Of a stretch of 64,000 bases of DNA, positions 63,043-64,000 are shown in pieces. Source of the DNA: Anoxybacillus sp. J5B_2022 (GTDB taxonomy: Bacteria; Bacillota; Bacilli; Bacillales; Anoxybacillaceae); contig NZ_JAPSMC010000004.1 of the NCBI RefSeq assembly GCF_026847645.1, forward strand, positions 1 to 64,000. The letters are read 5' to 3'. Within the stretch, counting starts at the first letter, position 1. Each line of letters opens with the position of its first letter. The notes below the pieces were generated by a model that ran no database searches, had not been told where the DNA came from, and saw only the letters and a program-made list of their open reading frames with translations. Made by a program: the position numbers and the translations under genes.

Positions 63043-64000
63043 TCATTGAAACAATACTTTCATCGCTGCTTTTAATTGTGCGTCGTTGCTGTCATCACGA
63101 ACGGCTTGGAGCACTTTTGTTTCGAGCAATTCGGCCGTTTGTTTATCAATTTTTCCGGTTATCGGTAGCTTGTTTGCTTTTTGAAACTCCTTCACAGCCG
63201 CGACCGTTTGTTTGCTGAAATATCCGTCTTCGCGTCCTGGATCAAATCCGAGCCCTTTTAACATTTGTTGCGCACTTTTAATTTGTTCATTATTCATATC
63301 GTATACAAGCTCTTTGTCGATATCAATCGGAGTGGCGCGGAAGTATTCCGGCTGCTGTACCGTTACATCCGGTTTAATTCCTTTTTTATGAATCCAATGT
63401 CCGTCAGGAGTCAACCATTTATAAAGCGTAAGTTTAATGTTGCTGCCATCTCCCATCGGGATCGCTTGTTGCACCGTTCCTTTCCCGAACGATGTTTCAC
63501 CGACAAGCTTGTAACCGCCCGCTTCTTTCATCGCACCTGCTAAAATTTCCGATGCCGAAGCGCTTCCTTTATCAATGAGCACGACGATCGGATACGGTTT
63601 TTTCACCGATAAATCGGAGTAAAATTGCTGCTTATGGCCGTTGCGTTCTTCAATTTGCACATACGGTTTATTTTTCGGAATGAACTGTTTCAAAATCTCT
63701 TCGACGCTCTGTAAATATCCGCCCGGATTACCACGCACGTCGATGATCAACCCGTCGATTTTTTCATCTTCTAACTTCGCTAGTTTCTTTTTAAAATCTT
63801 CGGCCGTATTTTCCGAGAACGACGTGATTTCTAAGTAGCCCACTTTTTTACCGTTGTACATTTTTACCGAATCATAGACGGTTTCAATCGGAATTTCATC
63901 GCGAACGACGCTCACTTTAATGACATCTTTCACACCGGGACGGAGAATGTCTAAACGAACGGTTGTCCCTTTTTTTCCGCGAATTTTCAATACGGCTTCA
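63043..64000 (-). CDS. ctpB: C-terminal processing peptidase CtpB (S41), 5' truncated
   Basis: About 319 visible residues; the frame continues past the right edge. End of a PDZ domain, then S41 core: VGYLEITSFSENT, LIIDVRGNPGGYLQSVE, catalytic Ser in GSASASEILAG and Lys in SFGKGTVQQAIP. C-terminal peptidoglycan-binding domain (QMLKGLGFDPGREDGYFSKQTVAAVKEFQ). In B. subtilis CtpB cleaves SpoIVFA to time sigma-K activation. Its location next to minJ-racA-ykoST agrees with synteny. Confidence 0.92.
   Translation of the reverse strand, partial: EAVLKIRGKKGTTVRLDILRPGVKDVIKVSVVRDEIPIETVYDSVKMYNGKKVGYLEITSFSENTAEDFKKKLAKLEDEKIDGLIIDVRGNPGGYLQSVEEILKQFIPKNKPYVQIEERNGHKQQFYSDLSVKKPYPIVVLIDKGSASASEILAGAMKEAGGYKLVGETSFGKGTVQQAIPMGDGSNIKLTLYKWLTPDGHWIHKKGIKPDVTVQQPEYFRATPIDIDKELVYDMNNEQIKSAQQMLKGLGFDPGREDGYFSKQTVAAVKEFQKANKLPITGKIDKQTAELLETKVLQAVRDDSNDAQLKAAMKVLFQ

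Overview
The window looks like a low-to-moderate GC Bacillaceae chromosome. The right half keeps the gene order of the Bacillus subtilis clpP-crh-whiA-yvcK-rapZ-yvcI-trxB-his-yvoF-ppaX-yvoD-lgt-hprK-yvlD/C/A-uvrAB-csbA-minJ-ctpB segment. The short HisG with a HisZ partner, the sporulation protein RacA and the ykoS/ykoT pair fit an Anoxybacillus/Geobacillus-type relative. The genus is an inference, not read directly from a marker.

Positions 1-32177 are most of a temperate siphophage prophage inserted at the 3' end of a tRNA-Arg(CCG) gene. Nearly everything is on the minus strand. Reading leftwards from the immunity region come the Cro-like regulator, early genes, a DnaD-type replication gene carrying an iteron-like origin candidate, dUTPase-like and small genes, a Rha-type regulator, an ArpU late regulator, a second short tyrosine recombinase and two membrane proteins. 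Then come HNH, TerS, TerL, portal, protease, HK97 capsid, the connector series, tail tube, a frameshifted G/GT chaperone pair, tape measure, Dit, a repeat protein and Tal. The prophage runs off the left edge, so the lysis genes and the other attachment site are not seen.

The lysogeny arm (27.1-32.0 kb, plus strand) is the most unusual part. A CI-like repressor faces a four-operator switch. Behind it lie a HIRAN-domain protein with a C-terminal membrane anchor and an apparent AUA start, a leftover piece of a second repressor gene with its own copy of the terminator, and a two-gene TcmP/DUF5131 (three-Cys-motif) cassette. An ImmA/IrrE protease whose promoter carries a LexA-like box and the integrase complete the arm. 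I read 27.6-30.3 kb as exchangeable cargo added next to the immunity genes.

From 32.2 kb on is core chromosome: clpP under a CtsR box; the crh-whiA-yvcK-rapZ-yvcI operon; trxB; yvcD; a complete hisZGDBHAF(IE) operon; an accessory island (46.4-48.1 kb) with a VanZ-like protein, a perfect cloverleaf inverted-repeat structure and a small secreted protein; the hprK-lgt-yvoD-ppaX-yvoF operon; yvlA/C/D-like membrane genes; uvrBA with a LexA-like box; csbA-minJ; divergent racA; a ykoS/ykoT-like polyprenyl-sugar glycosylation pair; and the 5'-truncated ctpB protease at the right edge.
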